Below are positions 33,544 to 42,588 of a stretch of DNA of 64,000 bases, piece after piece; positions within the stretch are counted from its first letter, which is position 1, and the number at the start of each line of letters is the position of its first letter. The stretch is from NCBI RefSeq assembly GCF_014194975.1, contig NZ_JACIAY010000015.1:62001-126000 (forward strand), given 5' to 3'. Source of the stretch: Sphingomonas sp. BK580 (lineage in GTDB: Bacteria; Pseudomonadota; Alphaproteobacteria; Sphingomonadales; Sphingomonadaceae). The translations under genes were made by a program, and so were the position numbers. Below the pieces are notes generated by a model. That model saw nothing but the letters and a program-made list of their open reading frames with translations, ran no database searches and was not told the origin of the DNA.

Positions 33544-34373
33544 GTCGCCACCGGCGGCAGGCTCATCAGGATCGCGTCGACGTTGCCGCCGGTCTTCAGC
33601 CCGAACAGGGTGCCGCGATCGTAGACGAGGTTGAACTCGGCGTAGCGCCCGCGCCACTCGCGCTGCTGCGCCACGTCGGCGTCGGTGAAGGGCAGGTGCA
33701 TCCGTCGCCGCACGATCCGCGGGTACACGTCGAGGAAGGCGCGGCCGACGTCCTGGGTGAAGGCGAGGTCGGCCGCGAACTCACCTTCGAGATGGTCGTA
33801 GAAGATGCCGCCGACGCCGCGGTGCACGCCGCGGTGCGGGATGTAGAAATACTCGTCCGCCCATCGCTTGAAGCGCGGGTAATAGCCGGCGTCGTGGCGG
33901 TCGCAGGCGCGCTCCAGCGTGGCGTGGAAGTCGTCGGTATCCTCCGCGATCGGCAGCGGCGGGTTGAGGTCGGCGCCGCCGCCGAACCAGCGCTTGGTGG
34001 TGGCGAGGAAGCGCGTGTTCATGTGCACCGCCGGGACGTGCGGGTTGGCCATGTGCGCGACCAGGCTGATCCCGGTGGCGAAGAAGCGTGGGTCCTCGCC
34101 CGCGCCGTGGATCGTGCGGGCGAAATCGCCCTCGAACGTGCCGCCGACGGTGGAGACGTTGACCCCGACCTTCTCGAACACGCGCCCCTTCATCACCCCG
34201 CGCACGCCGCCGCCGCCGGGTTCGCCGCTCGGGTCGGCGCGGTCCCAGTCGAGATAGTCGAAGCGCGCGTCCGAGCCGGCCTCGCGCTCGATCGCCTCGA
34301 ACTCGGCGCAGATCAGGTCGCGCAGCTGCTCGAACCAGGTCCGGGCGGCGGTCTGCTGTTCGTCCAATATCAT
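33534..34373 (-). CDS. hemF: Oxygen-dependent coproporphyrinogen-III oxidase
   Basis: A 279-residue enzyme of aerobic heme synthesis that decarboxylates two propionates of coproporphyrinogen III. Core signatures GGGGVRGVMKGRVFEKVGVN, VSTVGGTFEGDFARTIHG and HMNTRFLATTKRWFGGGADL are intact, as are DHLEGEFAADLAFTQDVGR and the C-terminal WRGRYAEFNLVYDRGTLFGL. Heme supply fits the adjacent bc1 complex genes. It is followed by an overlapping GNAT gene. Confidence 0.97.
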   Translation of the reverse strand: MILDEQQTAARTWFEQLRDLICAEFEAIEREAGSDARFDYLDWDRADPSGEPGGGGVRGVMKGRVFEKVGVNVSTVGGTFEGDFARTIHGAGEDPRFFATGISLVAHMANPHVPAVHMNTRFLATTKRWFGGGADLNPPLPIAEDTDDFHATLERACDRHDAGYYPRFKRWADEYFYIPHRGVHRGVGGIFYDHLEGEFAADLAFTQDVGRAFLDVYPRIVRRRMHLPFTDADVAQQREWRGRYAEFNLVYDRGTLFGLKTGGNVDAILMSLPPVATWG

Positions 34374-34407
34374 GGAGATGTGCTCTCGCCCGCGGGGAGG
34401 GCCCGGG

Positions 34408-34866
34408 TCAATCGGTCAATCTGTCCCACCCGCCGGTCTGGCGCAGCGCCTCGCCGAGGAGCAGCGCGCCCGCCACCGCGACGTTGAGCGAGCGCAGCCC
34501 GGCGCGCATCGGCACGCGCACGCGCAGGTCGGCGCGGGCGTGGACGTGCGCCGGCACCCCGGCGCCCTCGCTGCCGAGCAGCAGCACGTCGGCGGCTTCG
34601 AAGCGCGCCTGCGGCAGCGGCACCGCGCCCGCGGTGGTGGCGAGCACGACGCGGCCCGCGACGGTGGCGAGGAAGGCGTCCCAGTCGGCGTGGCGCCGGA
34701 CCTGGACGTGCGCGGCATAGTCCATCGCGGCGCGCGCCAGTCCCCGCTCACCGAACGGGAAGCCCATCGGCTCGATCAGGTCGATCGCGACGTCGAGACA
34801 GGCGCCGAGCCGCAGCAACGTGCCGACGTTGCCGGCGATATCGGGTTGGAACAGCGCGATCCGCAT
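34408..34866 (-). CDS. trmL: tRNA (cytidine(34)-2'-O)-methyltransferase
   Basis: A 152-residue minimal SPOUT methyltransferase that modifies the wobble base of tRNA-Leu. Start MRIALFQPDIAGNVGTLLRL, the SAM-binding knot motif LLLGSEGAGVPAHVHARADL and LRSLNVAVAGALLLGEALRQ are all typical. The ATG at 34866 gives this canonical N-terminus; upstream in-frame codons are not conserved. It is divergent from petA and upstream of hemF. Confidence 0.95.
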   Translation of the reverse strand: MRIALFQPDIAGNVGTLLRLGACLDVAIDLIEPMGFPFGERGLARAAMDYAAHVQVRRHADWDAFLATVAGRVVLATTAGAVPLPQARFEAADVLLLGSEGAGVPAHVHARADLRVRVPMRAGLRSLNVAVAGALLLGEALRQTGGWDRLTD

Positions 34867-35046
34867 CGCGGCCGCTCTACGCAGGTTGTTGCGCGACCGC
34901 AAAATGGGATTGGCAAAGCGCGAGGCCCGCGGCTATCACCCCGCCAGACCGCCTCGGGGACGGGCAGGTCGCGCGGGGAGGCGGCATGTCGCGACGGCAT
35001 CGGATCGACCCGGCGGGAGAATGAAACGGGTAGAGGTTTGACGCGA

Positions 35047-35631
35047 ATGGCGACGGTCGAGAACAATATTCCGCCGGGCGAGAACCCCGCGCCCTATCAC
35101 GAGCCTGCCCACGACCCGCGCCGCCGCGACTTCATCAACATCGCCGCCGTGTCCTTCGCGGGTGTCGGCGCGGTCGCGATCGTGCTGCCGCTGATCAACC
35201 AGATGAACCCCTCGGCCGACGTGCTCGCGCTGTCGACCACCGAGATCGACATCTCCAAGATCGCGCCCGGTCAGGCGATCAAGTCGTCGTTCCGCAAGCA
35301 GCCGCTGTTCGTGCGCAATCTCACGCCCAAGGAGATCGGCGAGGCCAACGACGTCGACGTCGGCTCGCTGCGCGACCCGCAGACGCTCGCCGAGCGCACC
35401 AAGCCGGGCAAGGAGAATTGGCTGATCACGCTGGGCGTCTGCACCCACCTCGGCTGCGTGCCGCTGGGCGCGGGCGAGGGCGAGAACAAGGGGCCGTTCG
35501 GCGGCTATTTCTGCCCGTGCCACGGCTCGGCCTACGACACCGCAGGGCGGATCCGCCAGGGGCCGGCGCCGCAGAACCTGCACGTGCCCGATTACACTTT
35601 CACGTCCGACACCGTCGTGACGGTCGGCTGA
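35047..35631 (+). CDS. petA: Ubiquinol-cytochrome c reductase iron-sulfur (Rieske) subunit
   Basis: A 194-residue Rieske protein of the bc1 complex. It has a twin-arginine type N-terminus (DPRRRDFINIAAVSFAGVGA) serving as signal anchor. The 2Fe-2S ligand boxes are CTHLGC (about residue 133) and CPCHGS (about 157), with the Gly-rich loop between. It accepts electrons from ubiquinol at the periplasmic side. First gene of petABC, 13 bases before petB. Confidence 0.97.
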   Translation: MATVENNIPPGENPAPYHEPAHDPRRRDFINIAAVSFAGVGAVAIVLPLINQMNPSADVLALSTTEIDISKIAPGQAIKSSFRKQPLFVRNLTPKEIGEANDVDVGSLRDPQTLAERTKPGKENWLITLGVCTHLGCVPLGAGEGENKGPFGGYFCPCHGSAYDTAGRIRQGPAPQNLHVPDYTFTSDTVVTVG

Positions 35632-35644
35632 GGGAGAACGAGAG

Positions 35645-36931
35645 ATGAGCTTTCCCTGGGCCAAGCATTATGAGCCGAAGCAGCCGCTGATGCGCTGGCT
35701 GGACGAGAAGCTGCCGCTGCCGCGCCTCGTCTACAACGCCATCGGCGCGGGCTATCCGGTGCCGCGCAACCTCAACTATTTCTGGAACTTCGGCGTGCTC
35801 GCCGGGGCGGCGCTGGTTATCCAGATCGTCACCGGCGTGGTGCTGGCGATGCATTATGCCGCCAACGGCACGGTCGCGTTCGGCTCGGTCGAGAGCATCA
35901 TGCGCGACGTCAACGCGGGCTGGTTCCTGCGCTACGCGCACGCCAACGGCGCCTCGATGTTCCTCGCCGTGGTGTACATCCACATCGGTCGCGGGCTGTA
36001 CTACGGCTCGTACAAGGCGCCGCGCGAGATGGTGTGGCTGCTCGGCGTGGTCATCTTCCTGCTCATGATGGCCACCGCCTTCATGGGCTACGTGCTTCCC
36101 TGGGGGCAGATGAGCTTCTGGGGCGCGCAGGTGATCACCGGCTTCTTCTCGGCGATCCCGCTGGTGGGCGACACCATCCGCATCTGGCTGCTGGGCGGCT
36201 TCGCGCCCGACAACGCCGCGCTGAACCGCTTCTTCTCGCTCCACTATCTGCTGCCGTTCGTGATCGCGGGCGTGATCATCCTGCACATCTGGGCGCTGCA
36301 TATCCCGGGGTCGAACAACCCGACCGGCGTGGACGTGAAGGGCGAGCAGGACACGGTGCCGTTCCACCCCTATTACACCGCCAAGGACGGCGTGGGCGTG
36401 GCGGTGTTCTTCCTGATCTTCGCCACCTTCGTGTTCTTCTCGCCCAACCTGCTGGGGCACCCGGACAATTACATCGAGGCGAACCCGCTCTCGACGCCGG
36501 CGCACATCGTGCCCGAGTGGTATTTCCTGCCGTTCTACGCGATCCTGAAGAGCTTCACCGCGGACTTCATCCTGCCGGCGAAGCTGTGGGGCGTGCTCGC
36601 GATGTTCGGCTCGATCCTGCTGCTGTTCTTCCTGCCGTGGCTCGACAGCTCGCCGGTGCGCTCGGCCAACTACCGGCCGACCTACCGCTGGTTCCTGATC
36701 GTGCTGGTGTTCGACGTGCTGGTGCTCGGCTATGTCGGCGGCGCCGAGGCGACCGCGCGCAACGTGATGATGGGGCAGATCGCCGCGGCTTATTATTTCG
36801 CGCACTTCCTGATCATCCTGCCGCTGGTGTCGGCGGCGGAGCGGCCGCGGCCGCTGCCCAACTCGATCACCGAGGCGGTGCTGGCGAAGCACGGCGGCAC
36901 CGCGCCCACCAAGACCGCGCTGGCGGGTTGA
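35645..36931 (+). CDS. petB: Cytochrome b of the bc1 complex
   Basis: A 428-residue membrane protein with eight helices and two b hemes. Conserved segments include YFWNFGVLAGAALVIQIVTG, the first heme-binding helix with MHYAANG and RYAHANGASMFLAVVYIHIG, and FMGYVLPWGQMSFWGAQVI. The second heme-binding region is FFSLHYLLPFVIAGVIILHI, and the Qo-site PEWYFLPFYAILKSFT is intact. Ribosome site gagggagaa before ATG. Middle gene of petABC. Confidence 0.98.
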   Translation: MSFPWAKHYEPKQPLMRWLDEKLPLPRLVYNAIGAGYPVPRNLNYFWNFGVLAGAALVIQIVTGVVLAMHYAANGTVAFGSVESIMRDVNAGWFLRYAHANGASMFLAVVYIHIGRGLYYGSYKAPREMVWLLGVVIFLLMMATAFMGYVLPWGQMSFWGAQVITGFFSAIPLVGDTIRIWLLGGFAPDNAALNRFFSLHYLLPFVIAGVIILHIWALHIPGSNNPTGVDVKGEQDTVPFHPYYTAKDGVGVAVFFLIFATFVFFSPNLLGHPDNYIEANPLSTPAHIVPEWYFLPFYAILKSFTADFILPAKLWGVLAMFGSILLLFFLPWLDSSPVRSANYRPTYRWFLIVLVFDVLVLGYVGGAEATARNVMMGQIAAAYYFAHFLIILPLVSAAERPRPLPNSITEAVLAKHGGTAPTKTALAG

Positions 36932-36961
36932 GAACGAGACGAAGAGGGGATCTGACAGGCA

Positions 36962-37804
36962 ATGGTTCGTCTCATATCACTGGTGATCGGTGCGGGGTTC
37001 GTCTTCGTGCTCGCACTGGCGCTGTTCTTCACCGCGAAGGACGCGATCCAGAATCCGGCGCCGCACACCGCCGAGCATGAGTTCCACCTGCATCCGGAGG
37101 ACATCCATCTGTCCTCCGCGGGCTGGTTCGGCAAGTTCGACCGCCAGCAGGTGCAGCGCGGCTTCCAGGTGTACAAGGAGGTCTGCGCGGCCTGCCACTC
37201 GCTGAAGTACGTCGCGTTCCGCGATCTGCAGAAGATCGGCTATAGCGAGGCCGAGGTGAAGGCGATCGCCAACCAGTGGGTGATCGAGCAGCCCAGCGTC
37301 AACCCGGAGACCGGCGAGGCGGCGACGCGCAAGAACCTGCCGTCGGATCACTTCCCGTCGCCCTTCGCCAACGAGGTCGCGGCGCGCGCCGCCAACGCCA
37401 ACGCGCTGCCGCCCGACCTCTCGCTGATGACCAAGGCGCGCGAGGACGGCAGCAACTACGTCCACGCGCTGATCACGGGCTATCGCGACCAGCCGGCCGA
37501 GCTGCTCAAGAAGTTCCCCGACGCCAAGACGCCGGAGGGGCTGCACTACAACCCGTATTTCGCAAACCTCAACATCGCGATGCCGCCGCCGCTGACGTCG
37601 GACGGGCAGGTGACCTATTCGGACGGCACCAAGGCGACGCGCGACCAGATGGCGCGCGACGTGGCGGCCTTCCTCACCTGGACCGCCGAGCCCAACCTCG
37701 AGGCGCGCCACGCCGCCGGGCTGGCGGCGGTGATCTTCCTGATGGTCTTCATCTATCTGACCTGGGGCGCGTACCAGAACGTCTGGCGCGAGGTGAAACA
37801 CTGA
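36962..37804 (+). CDS. petC: Cytochrome c1 of the bc1 complex
   Basis: A 280-residue c-type cytochrome. N-terminal signal/helix (VRLISLVIGAGFVFVLALAL), heme site EVCAACHSLKYVAFRDL near residue 78, the Met-ligand region of c1 at LNIAMPPPL (about 197-206) and a C-terminal membrane anchor AAVIFLMVFIYLTWGAY are present. Last gene of petABC. A 7-bp hairpin (ggggacg/cgtcccc, 37812-37836) follows the stop without a T-run. Confidence 0.97.
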   Translation: MVRLISLVIGAGFVFVLALALFFTAKDAIQNPAPHTAEHEFHLHPEDIHLSSAGWFGKFDRQQVQRGFQVYKEVCAACHSLKYVAFRDLQKIGYSEAEVKAIANQWVIEQPSVNPETGEAATRKNLPSDHFPSPFANEVAARAANANALPPDLSLMTKAREDGSNYVHALITGYRDQPAELLKKFPDAKTPEGLHYNPYFANLNIAMPPPLTSDGQVTYSDGTKATRDQMARDVAAFLTWTAEPNLEARHAAGLAAVIFLMVFIYLTWGAYQNVWREVKH

Positions 37805-37811
37805 GCCTGAC

Positions 37812-37836
37812 GGGGACGGGCGCCGCGCTCGTCCCC
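37812..37836 (+). terminator. Hairpin after petC
   Basis: A 7-bp stem, ggggacg (37812-37818) with cgtcccc (37830-37836), begins 7 bases after the petC stop. It has no T-run, so it may mark a Rho-dependent end or protect the message; the call is weak. Confidence 0.4.
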
Positions 37837-38001
37837 GACCCTCCGTGCCGCAATCCACATCCGCCTGATGGATGTTCGGAAGAAATGCTTGGCGGCTCCC
37901 AACGCAGATTTGAGCCGCGCCGTGTCGAAGCGGCGTAAAGCGATCCCCAACGAACGCTCCGCGCGTCTGCGCGCGGACGCGGCAGAACAGGGATCCTCGC
38001 C

Positions 38002-40446
38002 ATGCACCGTCTCGTTGCCCGCCTCCTCGCCACCAGCGCGCTGATCACGCTCGCACCCGCCGCGCGCGCGCAGCAGCCGCAGCCGCAGCCGCAGGGCGAA
38101 CTGCCGCAGGCGCAGCCCGCCACCGAGGCGCAGGCCGCGCCGACTCAGGACAGCGCCGCGCTGCCAGCGGAGAGCGACGACATCGTCGTCACCGGCACGC
38201 GCGCCGCGGGGCGCACGCGGCTCGACAGTCCTTCTCCCGTCGACGTGCTGAGCGGCGCCAGCCTCCAGCGCCAGGGCACCACCGAGGTGGCGGCGGCGCT
38301 CGCCAATGTCGCGCCCTCGGTCAACTTCCCGCGCGCCGCCGCGACCGACGCGACCGACGCGGTGCGCCCCGCGACGCTGCGGGGGCTCTCGCCCGATCAG
38401 ACCTTGGTGCTGATCAACGGCGTGCGCGGCCACGCCTCGGCGCAGCTCAACACGAACGGCTCGGTCGGGCGCGGCTCGTCCGCGGTCGATCTGAACACCA
38501 TCCCGGTCGCAGCGCTCGACCGCGTCGAGGTGCTGCGCGACGGCGCCTCGGCGCAATATGGCTCGGACGCGATCGCGGGCGTGGTCAACCTGCGGCTGCG
38601 CGAGGCGCGCTCGGGCGGCGGCGCCACCGTCACCTACGGCTTCTACGACACCGCCGTCGACACCGCGCGCGGCAGCCGCCACGTCACCGGCGAGAACAAC
38701 GTCACCGCCTCGGCGTGGCAGGGGATCGGCTTCGGCAGCGACGGCTTCCTGACGCTGTCGGGCGAGTATAACCGCCGGGAGCCGACCAACCGCGCCGACT
38801 TCGACCCGCGCGTCTCGCCCACCCGGGTCACCGGCCGCTTCGGCGACCCGGCGCTGGAGCAATATACGCTGTTCGCCAACGCGGGAACCTCGCTCACCGA
38901 CACGTGGAGCCTGTACGGCTGGGTCGGCTACCAGGACCGTGACGTGCGCGGCGCCGCTTTCCCGCGGCTGCCGGGCGTGACCAGCGGCTACAACGTCAAC
39001 GAGCTGTATCCCAACGGCTTCCTGCCGATCATCAACACCAAGTCGACCGACCTCAACTCGGCGCTGGGCGTGCGCGGCGAGGTGGCGGGGTGGAACGTCG
39101 ATCTCAACGTGAGCTATGGCCGCAACCGCCTGTCGTTCCGCACGCTCGACACCGCCAATTTCGCCGCCGGCAATGCCTCGCAGACCGCGTTCTACGATGG
39201 GCGGCTGATCTACGACCAGTGGGTCGCCGGGCTCGACGTGACGCGCAAGTTCGACGTCTTCCAGTCGCTCAACGTCGCCTTCGGGCTCGAGGGGCGGCGC
39301 GAGGGCTACAAGATCGAGGCGGGCGAGGCGGCGGGCCAGCCGGTGTCGGGCGTGTCGGCGGGGGCGCAGGGCTTCCCCGCGCTGACCCAGGCCAACGCGC
39401 TCGAGCGCTCGCGTCGCAACGGCAGCGCCTACCTCGACGTCGAGGCGCAGCTCACCGACGCGCTGCTGCTCGGTCTCGCCGGGCGCTTCGAGGATTATTC
39501 GGACTTCGGCTCGACCGCCAACGGCAAGGCGTCGCTGCGCTACGACATCGCCGAGTGGCTGGCGCTGCGCGGCACGGTCTCGACCGGCTTCCGCGCGCCG
39601 TCGCTGCAGCAGCAATATTTCACCTCCACCGCCTCGGTCGTGCAGAACGGCGTTCCCTTCCTCACCGCGACGACGCCCTCGACCAGCGGGCTCGGCACCG
39701 CGCTCGGCGGCGTCGCGCTCGACCCGGAGAAGTCGACCAACTTCTCGGCGGGCACGGTGATCCGGTTCGGCGGCTTCGACCTCTCGGTCGACGGCTATTA
39801 CATCAAGCTGCGCGACCAGCTGGCACTGTCCGAGAACATCAACGCCTCGTTCAGTCCCGGCGTGGCGGCGCTGCTCTCGCCCTATGGCGTGACCGCGGCG
39901 CGCTTCTTCATCAACGGCGTGCGCTCGACCACGAAGGGGATCGACGCGGTCGCCCACTATCGCCTCCGCACCGAGCGCGTGGGCGCCTTCGACCTCACGG
40001 TGGCGGGCAACGTCAACAAGGTGGAGGTGACGGACGTGCCGACCTCGACCGCGGTGCTCGACCCGGCGCCGACGCTGTTCGCGCGGAGCCGCGTGCTGAC
40101 GGTGGAGCAGGGCACGCCCGGCGAGAAGGTGACGGGCACGATCGACTGGTCGCTCGACCAGCTCGGCGCGCTCGCCCGCGTGACCTATTACGGCGACGTC
40201 AACCAGCCGGGCACGACTCCCGCCGCCGACGTGCGCACGGGCCGGCACGCCGTGACCGACCTCGAGCTGCGCTATCAGGCGCTGCCCGGCGGGCAGGTCG
40301 CGCTCGGGGTGAGCAACCTGTTCGACGTCTACCCCGATCGCACCATCCCCGCGAACAACTCGACCGGTGTGATCGGCTTCCCTTATTACTCGCCGTTCGG
40401 GTTCAACGGTCGCTACCTGTACGTCCGTGCCGGGCTGAGCTGGTGA
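38002..40446 (+). CDS. TonB-dependent outer-membrane receptor
   Basis: An 814-residue outer-membrane transporter. Signal peptide LVARLLATSALITLAPAARAQ, a Gln/Pro-rich linker, then a TonB-box-like DDIVVTGTRAAG (about 53-66). The plug domain (to about 200) has LRGLSPDQTLVLINGVRGH and VEVLRDGASAQYGSDAIAGV. The rest is beta barrel, ending with KYLYVRAGLSW-like aromatic termination (YLYVRAGLSW). It resembles sugar/oligosaccharide-type sphingomonad receptors by layout, but the ligand is not readable. A GH39 enzyme lies downstream beyond a tRNA. Confidence 0.95.
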   Translation: MHRLVARLLATSALITLAPAARAQQPQPQPQGELPQAQPATEAQAAPTQDSAALPAESDDIVVTGTRAAGRTRLDSPSPVDVLSGASLQRQGTTEVAAALANVAPSVNFPRAAATDATDAVRPATLRGLSPDQTLVLINGVRGHASAQLNTNGSVGRGSSAVDLNTIPVAALDRVEVLRDGASAQYGSDAIAGVVNLRLREARSGGGATVTYGFYDTAVDTARGSRHVTGENNVTASAWQGIGFGSDGFLTLSGEYNRREPTNRADFDPRVSPTRVTGRFGDPALEQYTLFANAGTSLTDTWSLYGWVGYQDRDVRGAAFPRLPGVTSGYNVNELYPNGFLPIINTKSTDLNSALGVRGEVAGWNVDLNVSYGRNRLSFRTLDTANFAAGNASQTAFYDGRLIYDQWVAGLDVTRKFDVFQSLNVAFGLEGRREGYKIEAGEAAGQPVSGVSAGAQGFPALTQANALERSRRNGSAYLDVEAQLTDALLLGLAGRFEDYSDFGSTANGKASLRYDIAEWLALRGTVSTGFRAPSLQQQYFTSTASVVQNGVPFLTATTPSTSGLGTALGGVALDPEKSTNFSAGTVIRFGGFDLSVDGYYIKLRDQLALSENINASFSPGVAALLSPYGVTAARFFINGVRSTTKGIDAVAHYRLRTERVGAFDLTVAGNVNKVEVTDVPTSTAVLDPAPTLFARSRVLTVEQGTPGEKVTGTIDWSLDQLGALARVTYYGDVNQPGTTPAADVRTGRHAVTDLELRYQALPGGQVALGVSNLFDVYPDRTIPANNSTGVIGFPYYSPFGFNGRYLYVRAGLSW

Positions 40447-40489
40447 GCGATTGACCCTCTCCGCGCGAGAACCTACGGGGGCGAGCGGC

Positions 40490-40566
40490 GCCCCCGTAGC
40501 TCAGCAGGATAGAGCGACGGTTTCCTAAACCGCAGGTCGTGAGTTCGAATCTCGCCGGGGGCACCA
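40490..40566 (+). tRNA. tRNA-Arg (anticodon CCT)
   Basis: The cloverleaf is complete: acceptor gcccccg (40490-40496) pairs with cgggggc (40556-40562), followed by discriminator A and encoded CCA. The anticodon loop ttcctaa places CCT at 40524-40526, and the T-loop ttcgaat is intact. The anticodon stem has one mismatch at its outer end. It reads AGG codons. Confidence 0.97.
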
Positions 40567-40633
40567 TCGCACCCGGCGCGCTTGCACGACCGCGCGTCCG
40601 CTCGCATCATCCTTGAGAAAGCGAGGGAAAGCG

Positions 40634-42328
40634 ATGCGGGTGTGGAGACAGGGCTTGGCCATCGCGGCGGTGGCCGGGGCCGCGCCCGCCGGGGCGGCGG
40701 CGGACGACCCGCCCTTCGCGGTGACGATCGACGTCGACGCTTCCCGCGACGAGGGGCCGGTGGCGAAGGAGTGGCGCTTCTTCGGCGCCGATGAGCCCAA
40801 TTACGCGACGATGAAGGACGGCCGCACCACGCTGACGACGCTCGGCGCGCTCGCGCCCGATCGCGTCTACTTCCGCGCACACAACCTGCTCACCTCGGGC
40901 GACGGCACGCCCGCGCTCAAATGGGGCTCCACCGGCGTCTACCGCGAGGACGCGCAGGGCCGCCCGATCTACGACTGGACGATCGTCGACCGGATCTTCG
41001 ACACGTATCGCGCGCGTGGGGTGAAGCCCTATGTCGAGCTCGGCTTCATGCCCGAGGCGCTCTCCACGAGGCCACAGCCCTATCAGCACGACTGGCGCCC
41101 GGGCAGCGGCGAGCTGCGCACCGGCTGGGCCTATCCGCCGCGCGACTATGCGCGCTGGGAGGAGCTGGTGCACCAATGGGTGCGTCACTGCGTCGAGCGC
41201 TACGGCCGCGCCGAGGTGGCGAGCTGGTATTTCGAGACGTGGAACGAGGCCAACCTGCCGCAATATTACTGGGGCGGCACGCGCGAGGAGTTCTTCCGCC
41301 TGCACGACGCCGCGGTGCGCGGGGTGCGGCGCGCTTTGCCCGAAGCGCGCGTCGGCGGGCCGGACAGCGCCGGCGCGGGCGACGATTTCCTGACCGCCTT
41401 CATGGCGCACGCGCGCGCCGCGGGGACGCCGACGGACTTCCTCTCGTTCCACGCCAAGGGCCAGCCGAAGGTGGTGGAGGCGGCGGGCGGCAGCCACGTC
41501 CGCATGGGGCTCGATACGCATCTGAAGGCCGCCGACCATGAGTTCGCCGCCATCGCGGCCGATCCGGTATTCCGCGCCACGCCGATCGTGATCGGCGAGT
41601 CGGACCCGGAGGGCTGCGCGGCGTGCCAGGGGCCGGCGAACGCCTATCGCAATGGCACGATGTACGCGAGCTACACCGCCGCCTCCTTCCCGCGGCTGCG
41701 CGCGCTGGCGCAGCGCCGCGGGCTGACGCTGGAGGGGGTGCTGACCTGGGCGTTCGAGTTCGAGGACCAGGCGCCGTTCGCGGGGTTCCGCCAGCTCACG
41801 TCGGGCGGGATCGACCTGCCGGTCATGAACACCTTCAAGCTCTTCGCCCAGATGAGCGGGCGCTACGTGAGCGCCCGCTCGGACCATCAGGTGGCATTGG
41901 ACGCGGCGCTGAACGGGGGCGTGCGGGGCGACGCCGACGTCGGCAGCGTGGCCACTCGCGACGGCGACCGCCTGGCGGTGATGGTGTGGCACTATCACGA
42001 CGACGACGTCGCCGGACCCGCGGCGGCGGTGCGTCTGCGGTGGCGCGGCCTGCCGCGCGCTTATGCCCGCGGTGCGACGATGACGCAGTACCGCGTCGAC
42101 GAGAGCCACGCCAACAGCTTCGCGGCATGGAAGAAGATGGGCTCACCGATCGCCCCGACCGATACGCAGCGCGCCGCGCTGCTGAAGGCGGCGGCGCTCG
42201 ACCCGATCGCGCCGGTGGCGCGAGTGGCGGTGCGGCGGGGCTCGGGCGAGATCGCCTTCACGCTGCCGCGCCAGGGCGTGGCGCTGCTGGTGCTGACGCC
42301 GGTTCGAGCGGGCGATGAAGAGCGCTAG
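40634..42328 (+). CDS. Glycoside hydrolase family 39 (beta-xylosidase-like)
   Basis: A 564-residue secreted glycosidase with a signal peptide (WRQGLAIAAVAGAAPAGAAA). Motifs of a GH39 TIM barrel are FFGADEPNYAT, KPYVELGFMPEAL, the acid/base Glu in YFETWNEANLPQYYWGG (near residue 205) and the probable nucleophile Glu in TPIVIGESDPEGC (near residue 324). A C-terminal beta-sandwich starts around residue 410. The predicted substrate is xylo-oligosaccharide or a related glycan. ATG at 40634 follows gaggga; a TTG 21 bases upstream is less likely. It starts 68 bases after tRNA-Arg. Confidence 0.9.
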   Translation: MRVWRQGLAIAAVAGAAPAGAAADDPPFAVTIDVDASRDEGPVAKEWRFFGADEPNYATMKDGRTTLTTLGALAPDRVYFRAHNLLTSGDGTPALKWGSTGVYREDAQGRPIYDWTIVDRIFDTYRARGVKPYVELGFMPEALSTRPQPYQHDWRPGSGELRTGWAYPPRDYARWEELVHQWVRHCVERYGRAEVASWYFETWNEANLPQYYWGGTREEFFRLHDAAVRGVRRALPEARVGGPDSAGAGDDFLTAFMAHARAAGTPTDFLSFHAKGQPKVVEAAGGSHVRMGLDTHLKAADHEFAAIAADPVFRATPIVIGESDPEGCAACQGPANAYRNGTMYASYTAASFPRLRALAQRRGLTLEGVLTWAFEFEDQAPFAGFRQLTSGGIDLPVMNTFKLFAQMSGRYVSARSDHQVALDAALNGGVRGDADVGSVATRDGDRLAVMVWHYHDDDVAGPAAAVRLRWRGLPRAYARGATMTQYRVDESHANSFAAWKKMGSPIAPTDTQRAALLKAAALDPIAPVARVAVRRGSGEIAFTLPRQGVALLVLTPVRAGDEER

Positions 42329-42339
42329 GCCGGAGGACG

Positions 42340-42540
42340 ATCCCGGCACCTCGTCCGGCGCGCTCCTGCGCGCGCGGGAGCCCGGGGCGACCAAGGTCGC
42401 GCTCGTTCGACACAGTGCTAGCCTGATCGCCGTGACCGGAGTCATCCCGGAGTCCGTCCGGGGATCCGCACCCGCTGACCGGCACCGTGTGAGATCGGCC
42501 GACAGGTGGGCCCCGGGGACGAGCCCGGGGCGGGCGCGAG
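42340..42540. repeat. Cluster of REP-like palindromes between GH39 and DUF1080 genes
   Basis: The 260-base gap between these convergent genes is a mosaic of short palindromes. They include gctcctgc/gcgggagc (around 42363-42384), a tcccgga...tccgggga pair near 42446-42461 and ccccggg/cccgggg near 42511-42530. Copies of the gctcctgcgcgcg type recur at 63.74 kb, and of the ccccgg type at 26.37 and 51.3 kb. Confidence 0.6.
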
Positions 42541-42588
42541 CGCCGCGGTGCGGCCGCGCCGCGCTGCTGGCGGCGCGGGAGCGCGACC

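Noticed and set aside
37753..40248. Very long open frame (over 800 codons) antisense to the TonB receptor gene.
   Set aside because: High-GC codon bias opens long antisense frames. The frame shows no domain and the sense gene is a full TonB receptor.
40490..42328. Attachment site duplication at tRNA-Arg as evidence of an island.
   Set aside because: I looked for a second copy of the tRNA 3' end downstream and saw none within this window; no integrase gene is adjacent.
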